This document shows positions 5,284 through 6,123 of a DNA stretch of 6,123 bases, piece after piece. Source of the stretch: Betaproteobacteria bacterium (GTDB lineage Bacteria > Pseudomonadota > Gammaproteobacteria > Burkholderiales > Burkholderiaceae); the NCBI GenBank assembly GCA_015654605.1, contig JAATGO010000224.1, forward strand, positions 1 through 6,123, read 5' to 3'. A program made the position numbers and the translations under genes. The notes under the pieces are model-generated. The model saw only the letters and a list, made by a program, of their open reading frames with translations, was not told the origin of the DNA and ran no database searches. Within the stretch, counting starts at the first letter, position 1. Every line of letters begins with the position of its first letter.

Positions 5284-6123
5284 GTTGTCCCTGGGCGGAA
5301 CGGTTTTCCTAGAGAGGCTGGCATATTTAGGCGAATCCAGTTGGGGTTACGCGAAATAAGTGCCAGTACTACGATCGTCGCGATATAGGGCGACATGGAT
5401 AATAGTTGTGATGGTATGGTGACACCGATGCCTTGCAAATAGAATTGCAGGATAGTGACGCCGCCAAATAGCAAGGCGCCAAGTAGTACGCGAGCAGGGC
5501 GCCAGGTAGCAAAAGCTGTCAGTGCCAAGGCAATCCAACCGCGTCCGGAAACAAGACCTTCTGCCCACATCGGGGTATATACCAGTGACAGATACGCGCC
5601 CGCCAGACCGCAGCATGCACCACCAAATAAGAGTGCCACAAACCGAATACCGCGGACTGAATAACCTAGTGCATGTGCTGATTCTGGGGATTCTCCAATT
5701 GCGCGCAATACCAGCCCTGCACGGGTTCGATAGAGAAACCATGCCACGGCACAGCATAACAAAAGCGCGAGATAACTCATCCAGTGCTGACTGAGAAAGG
5801 CTGGGCCAATGAAAGGAATTTGTTGCAGCCATGCGTGCGAGGTTGTTTGGGTAGGCAGGGCAAAACCAACAAAACGTTGTCCAATGAAGGCAGATAATCC
5901 TGTTCCAAAAATTGACAGGGCAAGGCCAGTTGCTACCTGATTGGTTGCCAGCAGAAGTGCCAGCCAGGCAAACAATGTTGCCATCATCATGCCGCAAATA
6001 GCGCCAGTGATAAAACCCAATAGGGGATTTTTTGTGTAGTAACAGACGATAAACCCTGCGATGGCGGCAACGAGCATCATGCCTTCGGCGCCGAGATTAA
6101 GAACTCCGGCCCGTTCGTTGATC
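5280..6123 (-). CDS. ABC transporter inner-membrane permease (BPD_transp_2 type), C-terminal 280 residues
   Basis: Polytopic membrane permease of the branched-chain amino acid/ribose/nucleoside importer class, partner of the BMP lipoprotein downstream. The open frame runs off the right edge: the first visible residues, INERAGVLNLGAEGMM, are the family's conserved NERAGxxNxGxEGM motif, which normally lies some tens of residues inside the protein. Hence the Met at 6080 is internal and the true start is upstream of the window. Several hydrophobic segments follow (for example MMLVAAIAGFIVCYY, ICGMMMATLFAWLALLLA, WMSYLALLLCCAVAWFLY and VALLFGGACCGLAGAYLSLV), as does a cytoplasmic loop RAIGESPESAHALGYSV that likely contacts the ATPase. 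The family is usually about 300 residues, so only a short N-terminal piece is missing. It resembles the second permease (NupQ/YufQ-like) of nucleoside importers. The ATPase and first permease are presumably further upstream. Confidence 0.9.
   Translation of the reverse strand, partial: INERAGVLNLGAEGMMLVAAIAGFIVCYYTKNPLLGFITGAICGMMMATLFAWLALLLATNQVATGLALSIFGTGLSAFIGQRFVGFALPTQTTSHAWLQQIPFIGPAFLSQHWMSYLALLLCCAVAWFLYRTRAGLVLRAIGESPESAHALGYSVRGIRFVALLFGGACCGLAGAYLSLVYTPMWAEGLVSGRGWIALALTAFATWRPARVLLGALLFGGVTILQFYLQGIGVTIPSQLLSMSPYIATIVVLALISRNPNWIRLNMPASLGKPFRPGTT

Noticed and set aside
6078..6080. ATG as the start of the permease
   Set aside because: The codons before it encode INERAGVLNLGAEG, the conserved internal motif of this permease family, so the gene starts beyond the window.
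1..6123. CRISPR array, tRNA, rRNA, transposase or phage genes
   Set aside because: No regularly spaced repeats, cloverleaf sequence, rRNA motif or recombinase-like protein is seen anywhere in the window.

Overview
The window carries seven genes, all on the minus strand, so transcription runs from high to low coordinates. The gene set and protein style (MinC-MinD-MinE order, a HemA with the [10 protein letters not shown] motif, a BMP-family purine-type ABC transporter) suggest a betaproteobacterium. A moderate-GC member of Burkholderiales, possibly Oxalobacteraceae, is the best guess; this is inferred from protein character without a database search.

Reading in the direction of transcription, the window opens with the C-terminal part of an ABC-transporter permease (5280 to the window edge) whose start lies outside the window. 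Next comes its likely partner, a BMP/PnrA-type substrate-binding lipoprotein (4054-5190). The lipoprotein gene has its own sigma70-like promoter, whose -35 box overlaps the permease stop codon. A 367-base gene-free stretch follows (3687-4053). It is rich in structure: an 11-bp perfect inverted repeat around an AT-rich core, two adjacent hairpins, a pyrimidine-rich tract, a TATAAT box and a stem-loop beginning at the predicted minC transcript start.

The cell-division site-selection cluster minC-minD-minE (1797-3686) comes next, tightly packed, with minD starting at GTG and minE two bases after the minD stop. It is followed after 59 bases by an OmpR/PhoB-type response regulator (1021-1737). The regulator's DNA-binding domain looks intact, but its receiver domain lacks the usual acidic pocket and the invariant lysine. 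Finally hemA (glutamyl-tRNA reductase, first step of tetrapyrrole synthesis) begins at 831 and runs off the left edge. It is preceded by a TATAAT box and a 6+6 bp dyad.

Most of the window is ordinary housekeeping sequence and I see no clear new system. The items most worth a second look are the degenerate receiver of the regulator between min and hemA, the structured spacer between the transporter gene and minC, and the dyad in front of hemA.
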